The position numbers were made by a program, and so were the translations under genes. The notes beneath the pieces were generated by a model. The model was not told the origin of the DNA and did no database searches. It worked only from the letters and a program-made list of their open reading frames with translations. DNA of 64,000 bases from Takakia lepidozioides (Eukaryota > Streptophyta > Takakiopsida > Takakiales > Takakiaceae): assembly GCA_030704615.1 (NCBI GenBank), contig CM060732.1, forward strand, positions 248,001 to 312,000. The letters are read 5' to 3'. This document shows positions 1-10,330 of the stretch, piece by piece. Every line of letters starts with the position of its first letter. The stretch's first letter is position 1.

Positions 1-40
1 GGGCTGGGCAAAGGATCATGCAGGAAGAAGAAAGGGTATG

Positions 41-865
41 TCAGCATGGAAAGGACGTGCGGCTCATTCCAACAGAAAGGGGAACATTCGTGCAGTTAAG
101 AACAACAACCAATTGCCCCTGCCTAACTTCATTTTCATCAGACAATCTCATGGCAACAGACATGGCCTCAGACACTACAGCCTCTAAGGCAGATTTATCC
201 AGCAGGGTCAAGACTTGCGGATCCAGGTCCAGGTCCCTGAGAATCTTTTCTACTCTCTTCTGCCAGGACTTAGCCTGTTTGACAGGGCGGTCCTGTTTCC
301 AAGATATAGAGTCAATCAACTTAGGATATCTGGTGTTGGGCATATGTTGCAGCTGACCCCACCATCTAACCTTGAATTCATCTCGTCGGGAGCTTAAGGA
401 TGGAATGCCAAACTCACCCCGAACAGCCACATTGGCTGTTTTGGAGCATGCTGACATACACTCCTTAAGCACCCCCACTTGAATGGATTCTAGAGACTTA
501 GCCTGGTTGGAGTTATCAACCCATATAGCAGATCCGTACTCCAAGGCAGGTCTAATAACGCGACAAAGCATGGTTTTCTTAACCTCAAAGATGACCCCTC
601 TGCAGTGGAAAAATTTAGTGAGCCCCAGAGCTTTGCCCTTGCCAGTTCGAACAACTTTCCGGATATGTGCATCCCAATTACAATTGGAGGAAAACTCAAC
701 GCCCAGGTAAGTGTAGGAAGGGAGGACCGGGATCTCTTGGCTACCCCACTGCCACTTAAGATCACTTCCTCCCTCTCCTCTGTCGTTGAATGCTACCACT
801 GCACATTTGCTGACATTAGCCTCTAGCCCCCAAAGATCAAAGTATCTCTTCGCGCAATTAATCAA
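41..865 (-). pseudogene. LINE reverse transcriptase C-terminal part (thumb and connection), broken
   Basis: The reading frame contains the post-palm part of a non-LTR reverse transcriptase: a YLGVEFSS motif followed by the thumb region with a conserved ALEYGSAIWVDNS stretch. The palm with the catalytic FADD box is absent: the frame upstream (862-1524) ends at NYRGIT and joins directly to this segment. The last ~25 residues are foreign because of the deletion near nt 118; the copy at 38243-39025 continues instead into a CPLC...H...C zinc-binding tail typical of plant LINEs. It cannot be active as it stands. Confidence 0.8.
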
Positions 866-1524
866 CTCCTGAGTGTGATGCCACGGTAGTTCCCCGGTTC
901 TTCTCTGTCACCCTTCTTGTATAGACTGACAATGACCCCCTGTCGCCAGCGAAAGGGGATCATTTCAGTCTTCCAGATAAGGTTAAAGAGGAGAACTAGG
1001 GCCTCTATCATGGGATCGCCACCATGCTTGATAAGCTCGTTGACAATACCATCAGGTCCACCAGCTTTATATCCATTTAAATGTTCAATTGCTTCCACAA
1101 TCTCAGAAGGACTAATGGGAGCGTTATAAGCCATTGAAATATACTCCAGTTCATCAGGGCTGTTTTGAATCATAGGAACAATTTTTCCAACTGTGTCCCT
1201 CCATTCAGTAGAAGACCCCTCACTGTTAGACCTAGAAGTTCTGCCAAGGATACTGTAGTGATTTTCAAAGGTTTTGACAATGTCAACCGATGAAGTCACC
1301 ACTGCACCTTTAGTAGTCTTCAGCGCTTGTACTTGCTGACCGTTTTTAGGCTTGTACAAACGTTGAAGGGCCAACCATAATTTCTTGTCATTACCACCAT
1401 GGTGGTTTGAGTTTATTTCACTGTATAACTTATCCCAGTATAATTTCTTCTGAGACCTAACAAGCTGATTGATATCTTTCCGGAGCTGATAGTACCTCGC
1501 CCACAATTCTCTGTTGGTTTTCAA
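862..1524 (-). pseudogene. LINE reverse transcriptase N-terminal part
   Basis: It shows the start of a non-LTR reverse transcriptase: a basic linker, then GYKAGGPDGI (RT motif around block 1), then RWRQGVIVSLYKKGD and NYRGIT (block 2). The frame stops right after NYRGIT, where the palm domain should begin; the sequence is fused to the thumb region. The 5' side joins an endonuclease segment by another internal deletion near 1540, judged by comparison with 36895-37150, which retains the missing NSNGRRLINFL part. This is a fragment of the same LINE as the neighbouring entries. Confidence 0.8.
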
Positions 1525-2147
1525 ATTGCAGCACTCTTTATAGAGGGCTCGTCCTCACCAAAAGGCCCAATGATATCGTCCTGATGGAGCCCTTTGCCCA
1601 CCCGGGCATTGAAGTCACCCAATAGCACTACCTGACCTTTGGCAAGGAACGAAGCACAGTCCAGCTTTACATCTTCGAAGGCTTTGTCTGCGTCAGCACT
1701 AAGGGTCCCCTCTGTGGGCATGTAAACACAACCCACAAAGAGGTCCTTCGTACTCATGCCGCCCTTCAGATTCAGTTTTAGCTAGATACTATGTTCATAC
1801 CTCAAACCCTTGTTGATAATTTCACAATTATCAAACAAGAAATCACGGACAAAGAATCCCCCTTTTTGACCGCGTTTGGCAGAGGCTGCCTTGAGAGTAC
1901 ACATCCTACCTGCCCATTTATAACCATTGACATCTCCAACCAGTTTATCCGAAGTTTCCCATGTTTCTTGCCCGGCACAGATATGAATATCATTAGTCCG
2001 AAGGACTTGTCCCACTTCGAGTTGTTTCCTTTGGTTAGTAAGCCCTGAGAAGTTGAAAGTGGCCAGCCGCAAGCCAGCCCTTTGCATGTGAATTGTTTGT
2101 CGTCTAGGTAGCTTGGGATTGCTCCTGGACGCCCAACCGTTCTGCAA
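1521..2147 (-). pseudogene. LINE apurinic-type endonuclease domain
   Basis: It carries the AP-endonuclease-like domain of a LINE: LRLATFNFSGL near the N-terminus, the QETW motif, then VVLLGDFNARVG. The two halves (2147-1782 and 1757-1521) are in the same frame, separated by one TAG stop near 1780. The C-terminal half of the domain, including the SDH box, is deleted. Nicking of target DNA is the family role; this copy lacks essential parts. A second copy of the N-terminal part is at 39660-39908. Confidence 0.8.
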
Positions 2148-2757
2148 AGGGGGGACAGTTACCCCATGTGTAGATTTTGCTCGTCTTGTGTAAACTCTTG
2201 AGTACCAAATCCTTCAGATTCAGGACGTTCAGGTTCTGTACACTTAGGGGCATCTTGTCCCTCTGGCTGTTTGGATTCAATAAGGATGAGAATAGGCCTG
2301 ATACAGTGAGTACAACCATTGTGTCACGCCAATCATTATTAGGAAAGAAAATAGGCCTAATGTGCTCATTACCTCTGATGACTGGGATTCTTGATGCCCA
2401 TGTCCTCCTGTCATTGCTGCACAACAATCCGCCACCACACCCGCATATCATCACCGATCAGCCCAGGCCTGCCCCACATTCCCGCGCACTTACTTCATCC
2501 CCTTCGATTCCTGCCCTCTACATACATCACAACCTCAAACCTTCTCCCAAGTCAGTGCCCTCACCACATTCTGGTGCCCTCACCACATTGTCCTACCATG
2601 CCCTGTGGAGAGGAGGGGAGAGGAGAGGAGGAAAAAGAGAAAGCCCGCGGAAGGAAAGGCGAACGCGGGAGAGGAGGAGAAAGAAAAGAGAAAGCCGCGG
2701 GAGGTCAGGGGAGAAAGATCGTGGAGCGAAAAAAAAAAAAAAAACAAACATACAAAA

Positions 2758-2829
2758 CGACGATTCCACGATTTGATCCCGGGATGCATCGCGGCGGAAT
2801 CGCCATTCTTACCACTACACTAGCCCTAA
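2758..2829 (-). repeat. tRNA-like (SINE-head-like) sequence
   Basis: Read on the minus strand, TAGTGTAGTGGT fits the pol III A box (TRGYNNARNNGG), and about 35 bases on GGGATCAAATC resembles a B box. A run of T follows (plus-strand A run 2730-2746), as in pol III transcripts. The arms do not fold as a clean tRNA, so this is a relic or SINE head rather than a functional tRNA gene. The sister sequence at 40497-40563 is nearly identical, with a better B box (GGGATTGAATC). Confidence 0.35.
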
Positions 2830-2976
2830 AAACTCAACAACCCCCTCCTGTAAAATTATATTTAAGGTGTTTTAAACCCCCCTCTGTATGTATAATGTTG
2901 TACATGGGGGGGTTTAAAATACCCCCTCCTGTGCACGCACGTGGCTGGTACATTTCATGAGGAGTGCACCCCCCGG
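2830..2976. repeat. Subterminal repeats and TIR of the LINE-carrying DNA element
   Basis: Motifs of the form ACCCCCTCCTGTA recur in both orientations, followed by the terminal GAGGAGTGCACCCCCCGG. Similar motifs occur at the left end of the sister copy (35585-35770). Clustered subterminal motifs plus a TIR are the usual transposase-binding layout of cut-and-paste elements. Confidence 0.6.
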
Positions 2977-3007
2977 GGCTGAATCACATATGAACTTTCG
3001 CACCCGT
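2977..3007 (-). pseudogene. Remnant of methyltransferase-family C-terminal module
   Basis: These ~30 bases read on the minus strand as RVRKFICDS, matching RVRKYICDSAEES of the copy at 59117-59494. The fragment is cut on the right by the CACTA element at 3008 and on the left by the TIR element ending at 2976. With the CGT duplication removed it continues exactly from the exon that ends at 16758 (RR|VRK). It is therefore the displaced downstream end of the gene at 16758-18730. Confidence 0.75.
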
Positions 3008-3026
3008 CACTAGAAGCATTCGTGTC
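3008..3026 (+). repeat. CACTA left terminal inverted repeat
   Basis: CACTAGAAGCATTCGTGTC, preceded by CGT (3005-3007). AGTCG/CGACT motifs follow in the next 350 bp (for example around 3150-3175 and 3327-3350), as expected of subterminal binding sites. Confidence 0.85.
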
Positions 3027-4079
3027 TTTTCCGAATCGACTGCATGTCCGCGACCACTCCGGGAACCACTTGGTAGTAAACGGGACTACTGGAGAGTCGA
3101 AACAGACAATGTGGGCCCACAGGGGCATTTCAGACGGCGGACAGAAGTGGGGTCAACGACTCCGGAGTCGTAGCATAATTCCGGGCTATTTTACGAATTG
3201 CGTAAATACATAAAATTTGAAAAAACCAAAATTACAAGTGGTTGTAATTACTGCACATGCGACTACAAATTTCCTTTCCTAATTCGATTAATGGAGTAAA
3301 GATATTTATTCATTAAAGTGAATATGTAGTCGACTCAACGACTCCATGAACCACTGCGCATTCATTGCACCCATGATTCGGCAGCACATTTGCTGACGTG
3401 GCTTTCACAAAAAGAGGTAAACCAAATGTGGCCTTGGGGGAATAGATATTTTAATACGTGTTGCCTCCACCTGGCAGAGACAGGGATGCAAGTGCTTCGT
3501 CGGACATGGCGGGACGTGGGAATGCGAATCCTGACACGGCAAGGCCTTTGTATACTGTGAGTGCACGTAGTGGCTTCTCAGAAGGGTGTAACATCGGGGT
3601 CTTGGTCATTCAACATTTACAGAATGTGTTGGATGGAGGCACGATGGAGCGCGCATACGGGCATGCCCTTCTGGTATCAATTCCCAAGTATCCACGCAAG
3701 GTGAGGCTGCTGAATTGGGTTTTTGCCCGTCTAGTTTTCTGACAGCATGCTCGAAACGTTCTTAGTGCCATTGAGTGGCCTTGCAATAATTTGAGGTGTA
3801 GCTGCTTTCCAATTTCTTAAGTGATGAAGAAGGCGTCACAGAAGAAGATCGCAAAGACGTCAAGGCTGAAGGATATGCCCTTTGGTTTTGAACTACAATC
3901 ATACTGTAAATATAGGTTTGTTCACAAGACAGTACGGACCACATTCCGGGACATTATCGATACTATTAACTGTCTCGCCCTTGCGCGCTTGCAGGACTGT
4001 ACAAAATGGGTTCTAAGGACAGTAAGAGTCCTTAGCACAGCTCTCGTCTACGAGCTGCCAGCTTAATGGACACTGAGAT
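3027..4079. other. CACTA left subterminal region without a recognised gene
   Basis: The region holds AGTCG-type subterminal motifs, an AT-rich stretch (3200-3330) and short open frames (3458-3742 and 3821-4066, plus strand) with no recognisable domain. The second frame ends LVYELPA, faintly like the end of the frame finishing at 49371 (IVYELPY), but I do not assign a function. Confidence 0.5.
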
Positions 4080-5083
4080 TCAGCTGGGCTCACTATCCGT
4101 ATCCAAAGAATCTTCCCCTTCACTGCCCATATCTGCAATTTGCCTTGCGGTAATTACCAACCCTGGAATGTCTTCCTCATTAAAGGTAACTGCTCCTTCC
4201 AAAGAGACTGGTTCGGCCGTATCTGGTAGATTTTGTGGTTCCCTCAGACCCTCGTGGTCGGCATTCTCCCCTAGGTCCAGATCATGGACGTCAGCCACGA
4301 CTCGTTTGGCCCAGGGGTCCTGTGAAGAACCACCTTCCATCCCGGCGCATGGGTGTCATCTGAAAAGAAAACTTGCTCAACTTGCGATGGGAAGATGAAT
4401 GGCTCTTCATCTTGTGGTAGCATTTTTCTGAAATCAGCAAGGAGGAACCCGTACTCATCCCGTTTCATGGTGACATTCTCTCCTACCATATTGGCTTTTA
4501 CCCAAGAATAACGGAATATAATTGGCTTCACAAGACCATAGTCTAGTTTAAGGATCTCTTTGATGACTCCTACATATTGCACAGGGCACGAAATTGGATT
4601 TCGATCTCGTGCACAGCTCCTACTCTCTTGTTCAAAAAATGATGTCACTCCGCTGTCATAAGTCACCAGGAGGCTGGTGTTGGCATCGTCCACTCTATAA
4701 TGATTGCCATATGCTTTCATTGACTGGTACGAAGTGGCAATCAGCCCTGGGGGGAATGACAGACTCACCATGCCCTCATATGGGTCCTCGTTCTCTGATG
4801 CGTACAGTGCAATTGCAGATCTGACCCACACTGTAAAGGGCTGCAGCTCCTCCATTGTTGTGGGGTACTCCACCGGGGATCTACGCCTATGACCGCCCCT
4901 CCGCCATGCTTTTGCAAATGCACTCCGTTCCGTTTTCAGGCGGACCTTCTCCGCTGCGTACTTTCTGGCAGAAACCAAATAGAAGCTGCAATTCAGTCCC
5001 CCTGACCAACACCGTACTGTACATTTCAAGCACACTGTAGTGATGCAGCCTACTTCATAATCACTTGCAAGCAACAACACCAA
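4080..5083 (-). pseudogene. TNP2-like transposase, C-terminal DUF4216 part and acidic tail
   Basis: The frame 5083-4271 contains the DUF4216 signature of CACTA transposase genes: Y-G-V-I-K-E-I-L-K-L-D-Y, then FRYSWVKA, DEYGFLLADF and EPFIFPSQVEQVFFSDD. The acidic tail (4340-4080) is in another frame; comparison with the same tail at 18953-19306, where both parts are in one frame, places a small frameshift near 4320. Residues upstream of about 4860 look like unrelated or intronic sequence. DUF4216 is a companion domain of TNP2 proteins of unknown biochemical role. Confidence 0.75.
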
Positions 5084-5225
5084 CTACGAAACACCCTCTG
5101 TAGTTGTCTGAAGCACCCTGTTAGTACACGATCCCACTCCCATAGTGGCCGGAATGACTTGTGACAATATATATGTAATTACTGCATACAAAGACCATTA
5201 AGAATAGCACAGGAGGGATGTAAGT

Positions 5226-6176
5226 TTACACCCACTGTCTCCATGGTGTCATGGTTGTTGTGTTGTTCAGCACATAATCATGTGCCACATCCCGAAGGCG
5301 CGGGCTCATGGCACGCTTTGTTCCACCACCTTCTAGGACCTCGCCTACAACTTCTTCCTCGTTCTCGTCCCACACCCGTCGTTGTGTTGCATCAAATGAA
5401 GACATATACTTTGTCATGAAGCCCAGGGCTTCGTCGCGGATGTAGCCCTCTGCCATACTCCCCTCTGGCCGTGCCATATTGCGTACATACCCCTTCAGAT
5501 CCTTCATGTACCTCTCCATGGGGTACATCCAACAGCTGGCTACGGGCCCACACACATGCAGCTCCTCTACAAGATGCACTAGCAAGTGCGTCATGACGTC
5601 AAAGAATGATGGAGGGAATTCTTTCTCCAGCAAACATAGGGTCATAGCCACATCCTCATGCAACGATGTAATGTCCCTCGGATCCCACACCTTCGCACAA
5701 ATCTTCCTAAACACTCGACTTACACGCATTATGGCTGTTCGAGGACCCGGCGCCATCGTACCCCGAATGCACACTGGCAAAATCTGCTGCATCATCACAT
5801 GTAGATCATGTGACTTCATCCCCGACCATTTCTTGTTTATGGCATGCTTTTGGAAAGCACCCAAGAATCCGGTTGGCACTTTCATGGCTCCCAATGTCTT
5901 CAAAAAATGCTCTTGCTCTGATTTGGTCAGGACGTATGATGCTGCTGGCATGAGCACTTTGCGAGGTCTATTTGGATCAGGCCTTAGCCACAGATGTGAT
6001 CGTATCCCTTCAATCTCCATGTCATTTTGTACGTTTATCGTATCCTTCTCCCCAAAGATAGTCTTCAGAATGTTCTCGCAGAAGTTCTTCTCACAATGCA
6101 TGGGGTCCAGGAGGTACCGCTGCAAGAGGTTCTGAAATGCCAGATGTCCTCCCATAAGACCAAGTTCTATGGGCAA
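5226..6176 (-). pseudogene. TNP2-like transposase, DUF4218 part
   Basis: The 316-residue frame shows HCEKNFCENIL, then the DUF4218 hallmarks MKSHDLHVMMQQILP, FPPSFFDVMTHLLVHLVEE, the MYPMERYMKDLKGYVRN box and ARPEGSMAEGYI. Spacing and order match land-plant CACTA TNP2 proteins, where this segment follows the Transposase_21 core and precedes DUF4216. It is separated from its neighbours by stops and frame changes, so the gene is not translatable as one protein without introns or repair. Confidence 0.85.
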
Positions 6177-6297
6177 AAATAGTAGAATATGTGGCAGAAG
6201 TTGTCCATGTTACTGTATTCTGCTTTCAACAACTGCACGATCCTCTCCACAGTGAGGTGTACGACTTCAATATCTACTGCATAGTAGTTACACTGAC

Positions 6298-7529
6298 TTA
6301 GGAGTTGGTGGAAGGACTCTTGACAGTAAAGGTAATTCCAGGAAGCACAATGTGAAAGAAAGTGAGTGAATGGGGGGGGGGGGATTCATGCACCTTCCAG
6401 TATGGCAAATCCCAAAGGATTGTCCGGCGCTTCACCCCGTGCTCCATGGCTGGATCCGCACTACTTCCTTCTCTCCCTCCAATCTCCATGAACGCCTCTT
6501 TCTCCTTTGCAAATTGCAATGTATCCTCTAGTGTCACAGCATTTGGTGCCATTCTCTTTTCAACACATCCATTGAAGTGTCTTCCTGTTCGTCGGTAGGG
6601 GTGGTTTCTTGCAAGGTAACGTCGATGCCCCATGTATATTGTCTTCCCCAATGGCTTTGAGTGCCGTGAATCCACATAGGGCCCACAAATGGGGCACCCT
6701 TTGTAGCCCTTTGTCTTGCAACCCGCAACAAGGCCATATGCGGGGAAATCGTGGATTGACCACATGAGTATGGCACGGAGGGTGAAACTCCGTTGCCCTA
6801 CTGGTTTCAAAATGTCGTAAGCTTCAACTCCAATCCATAGTTCATGTTGCTCTTCAATCAATGGTTGTAAATACACATCTATGTTTGCATTTGTCACGGA
6901 CTCCTTGCCTGGAATCAAGAGAGACAACATGACAAAGAATTTCTTTGTTGTCAACCATGGGGCAGGTTGTATGCCACCAACTGCACGGGCCATGTGGACC
7001 ATGTGTAGCTCTTTGATCCGTATGGGTTTACTCCAACCGTAGATACAGCCAATCGCACATTGCGTGGGTCCTCGGCGAAATCGGGCCAAGTTGCATCTAT
7101 ATGCTTCCATGCAAGGGAATCTGGGACATGCCTTACCAAACCATCGTTTGAGGCATTCCTAGAATACCAAGTCATGAGCTCACTAATGGTCTTGCATTTG
7201 TACATTCGTAATAGACGGGGGATAAGGGGAAAGTGCCTCAACACCTTGGCTGGCTGTTGTAACCTGCCCACATCATGGTATTGGGTTGCACCGCATTTGG
7301 GGCACTCCATAGCGTCCTTGTACTCTCTTCTAAAAAGTACATGTCCTTTTGGACATGCATGTATTTTCACGTAGTTGAGGCCAAGCTTCCCAATCATTTT
7401 GTTGGCCATGTGACAGCTTTTTGGCATTTCATTTGGTTGTGGAAGCAAGTTCAGCCGAAGCAAAGAGAACAACTCGTCCACAAAATGGTCTGAGACACCG
7501 TGGGTTGTGCACAGGTTCATCAACAGCAT
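6298..7529 (-). pseudogene. TNP2-like transposase core (Transposase_21)
   Basis: The frame 7529-6951 carries CPKGHVLFRREYKDAMECPKC (zinc-like CPxG...CPKC) and VNPYGSKSYTWSTWPVQL. The overlapping frame 7110-6298 continues with FVMLSLLIPGKES, NIDVYLQPLIEEQHELW, WSIHDFPAYGLVAGC and KGCPIC. These are the classic TNP2 core motifs in order. The frame change near 6950 interrupts YNLPHG/KKFFVML and is a frameshift. The core is thought to supply the RNase-H-like catalytic function in En/Spm. This is the same gene as the entries at 4080-6176 and 7563-8051. Confidence 0.85.
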
Positions 7530-7562
7530 GGTGGCAGCAAGCTTTGTGGATTTGCATCCCTC

Positions 7563-8051
7563 CTACAGTGGCACACATGCTTCTTCTAGTGTCATGTGTG
7601 CTGAATTCTCATCTCCATCTCCACCTCCTTCCACGCCTTCCCCCACGTGAATGCCTTCATTTCCTGCGTCATCACCATCCCCAGTTGTCGCAGCGCCGTC
7701 CCCCTCTTCAGCATCGTCCATGATGTGGAATGCTTCCTGCAACATTCGAGTAATCTCCACCCCTCCGTCCATGCCTGGTTCATGTCCTGCGCCCATGACA
7801 TAGTCCTCGTCTGGCCTGTCTGTATGGCTCCCACGGGGGTGTGCATTGTCCAATTGTGCCCACTTCTCATCGTCTTCGTATGCAGGTCCATCTCCAATCC
7901 ACACCCGAAATGCTTCATGTCTTTTGTGGTGAAGGAGATGTGTGCGCACACCGTCCTCAGATCTACTTGTAGTGCCCAAACAACGTTCACATGGGCATGG
8001 CATCCTTGAAAGCCCAAGGGGTCGGGCACGTGCCACTTCTCTTTCCCACAA
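7563..8051 (-). pseudogene. TNP2-like transposase N-terminal (transposase-associated) domain
   Basis: MPCPCERCLG followed by THLLHHKRHEAFRVWIG is the Transpos_assoc zinc-type domain that begins CACTA TNP2 proteins (CPCxxC...HL...GF...W). A long acidic and glycine-rich linker follows (DDAEEGDG, GVEGGGDGDE), as is common between this domain and the core. The frame ends in a stop close to the next segment. The true start is uncertain because the usual N-terminal W-M residues are not clear upstream. Confidence 0.75.
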
Positions 8052-10030
8052 CCTATCATATCAGATGTTCTGTCTGCAGGGGTGATTAATTGGAAGTCCT
8101 CCGCATGGGCGAGGGGAACTCATTTTTGTTGGGGAGCCTCTTCAATGTAGTTTGTGCACTCCATTGCAGAGGGCCGGATTCTCCTTTGCAGAGACTCCTC
8201 AATTTGGCTCTGCCACTCCCATTTCACTACCGTCAATTCCCTCCTCCTGCAATCTCAATTTGAAAGGTTCAGCCGCACATCCTTTGGCAGAGAAGACAGT
8301 TGACATTTTATACCAACTGGTAGATTCCAGAACATGATGGAAAGTTACACTCAACAGCAAACCATTTAAAAGCCATCAAGATGCTTCCCATCATAACTAG
8401 AATCTTTTCAACAAGACACTGAGAGAAATGACCAAAATCGACTCAAACAACGACATCCTAGAAAACCACCTGTCTCTACAGTTCATGTGTGTGTGAGGAA
8501 TCGGAGGACGTACGTGGAATTTCAATTTTCACGATTCAGGACGTTGTGATCTTGGGCATATGGTTGAATGTGTATGAAATGTGTGCATTGAAGTGTGAAC
8601 AACCCGACTACAAGGCCACAACCTGCACCACTTGTCTTAGGCCATAATGAGTGAACTCCACTCATCGGCGGTCATCGTCTGCACAATTTCCAGTTGCATC
8701 GATTCGTCTCTCAAAATCACATTACGATCAAAAGATTGTAGCAGGGGGTAGTTCGCCCAATGCCACCCTCAGCAGAAGAGCGAGACACATTGAGGAATCA
8801 TGTATTGGAAGGTCGAATTCCATCACGGATTCGGCCGCGATCTCCAAATCACGTTTCGACGGACAATCCTGTTCCGTTGCCTTGAAATTGCACCGTGGCG
8901 AGAAGGGAGTCCATTTGTGTGGCTCTATCACCATGGCGGGAAGGGGAGCATGTTAAGAATGGAGCATTGCCTTGCCACTTCACTCATTTGCAGTTTGCAG
9001 CTTCTTCCACCATCTTTCTTACTTAATTGTGATTCTTGCAATGTTGCCCTTGAGACGGCAACTACAAGTGACCGGATCCTTTGACCGTCGCCTTCAAAGA
9101 CACTTATGTGTAGCAGATCGCAGACCCCCAAATGCCTGGAGAGAAAGCCAGACGGCAGTCAATGCATGCACGGTTGTTTTGCACTGGTTGGGACGGAGTG
9201 GAGTGCAGAGGAGGCGTGTTGTGCCGGAGTTCGCATGCCTAGCATCCTGCAGCCGGTGGCTTTGCACGTTGGGCAGCAGTACCCTCTGCTATATGATTAC
9301 CATTTGTGGTACAGATTCACCGGCCTCCCCTGTCCACTTGGGTCTTGGGACAGTGACTTATGGAGTATGTAGACAGAGTTGCATGTCGCGCAGGTGAACC
9401 AAAATCTCCCATGCAATTCTCCTTCCATTTCTCATTCATGCTTGCATGTGATCCACGGGGTAATTTCCATGTTCTCCCAGCTGATGTGGGTTCGCAAATT
9501 CTCGGTGTGCAGGTGTGTGTGTGAGGACCTCAACCTGGCATGGTGCGATGGGTGTCAAATGGACCCTTCTCTACGATGGGAGAACCACTACAGTTGAGTT
9601 TGTTTTTGCTGAATCATTTGGCAGAACACTGTGTTCACTTCTCACACATCATGCGCATTTTCTCCAAGAATGCATGTAAAGCGGAGCCATACACGGCATC
9701 ATTGCAGTGTGTTTCCTTCGCCTAATTTTGAACGAAATAAAGTTAACGGATCCATGTCAGTTGTGTGAATCACTACATCTAGTTGTCTGGAGGATTGTAA
9801 GTGGTTATTTTGAAACGTCTCAAAGTTGAAAAGGCCATAGTGTCGGATGCACAACACGTGTTCCTATTTGAAATCAACAACGGCCGGATCTTCACTACAG
9901 ATCGGGGGGGTGTGTGATCACACTCCCCTCCTTGTCCTTCTTTCCTCCTTTGCATGTCTTGGTCTTCCTCGCTCGTCTTTGTCTTGGTCATGGTCTATGT
10001 CCTCGCTCGTCTTCATCTTTGTCATGGTCT
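8052..10030. other. CACTA internal region between divergent genes
   Basis: This ~2-kb stretch separates the TNP2 start from the TNP1-like start and presumably holds both promoters. A frame at 9106-9372 (plus), CLERKPDGSQCMHGCFALVG and onward, is cysteine-rich and unrecognised. The frame at 8651-8956 is low in information and may be spurious. Nothing else coding can be supported. Confidence 0.4.
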
Positions 10031-10330
10031 ATGTCCACGCCTAGTAAGAAGCGCTCGACCGCCGAGGCAACATCACCTCCTCCCAATTCTGCACATTCCA
10101 GCCCCGCGGTGCGAAGGAGCCCCCGCCTGGCTCGACTGAATCCGCAAAAGATGGCCTCGGTGCGAGAGGGAAGGCGGCACGGTGGGCGGTCTTCGAGTTC
10201 GGATTCTGACACAAGCGAGTATAGCATGGGCGACGACGATGACGTGGAGGACAGTTCGGCGGAAACTGCACCTCCATCTGCAGAGTCTCTCCAAAAGGTG
10301 CGCAAACGGCACAAACCCGCTGCGCATGAG
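10031..10330 (+). CDS. TNP1-like gene, exon 1
   Basis: ATG at 10031 opens 100 codons beginning MSTPSKKRSTAEATSPPP, with RRSPRLARLNP and a serine/aspartate-rich stretch (SSSSDSDTSEYSMGDDDD), ending at GAG|GTGAGT. The basic and acidic low-complexity make-up suggests a nuclear DNA-associated N-terminus. The intron that follows was enlarged by LINE fragments. Confidence 0.55.

Larger units (their letters stand above)
1..2976. mobile_element. Right part of TIR DNA element carrying LINE fragments (copy 1)
   Basis: The window opens inside this element; its left end is not visible. It matches 37871-40715 almost base for base apart from two reciprocal deletions: copy 1 lacks about 580 bp present at 37990-38572, and copy 2 lacks about 695 bp present here near 1218-1913. 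The right end reads as the inverse of CCGGGGGGTGCACTC and is followed at 2977 by sequence of another repeated gene (similar to 59313-59345), so the end is defined by an insertion junction. The full copy 35545-40715 shows both ends and a 9-bp duplication. No intact transposase is seen; the cargo is LINE coding sequence. Confidence 0.75.

Noticed and set aside
2585-2725. Long purine-rich open frames on both strands (also 40350-40480)
   Set aside because: Low-complexity GA-rich sequence with no conserved reading frame between the two copies; the open frames come from composition.
5025-5050. CTGTAGTG as a CACTA element end
   Set aside because: It lies inside the TNP2 gene region, has no matching partner or 3-bp duplication; the true ends are at 3008 and 16757. 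A similar CTACTGTAGTG at 16103-16113 was rejected for the same reason.
7421-8009. Plus-strand open frames over the TNP2 N-terminus
   Set aside because: Antisense shadows of the recognisable CPCERC domain on the minus strand.
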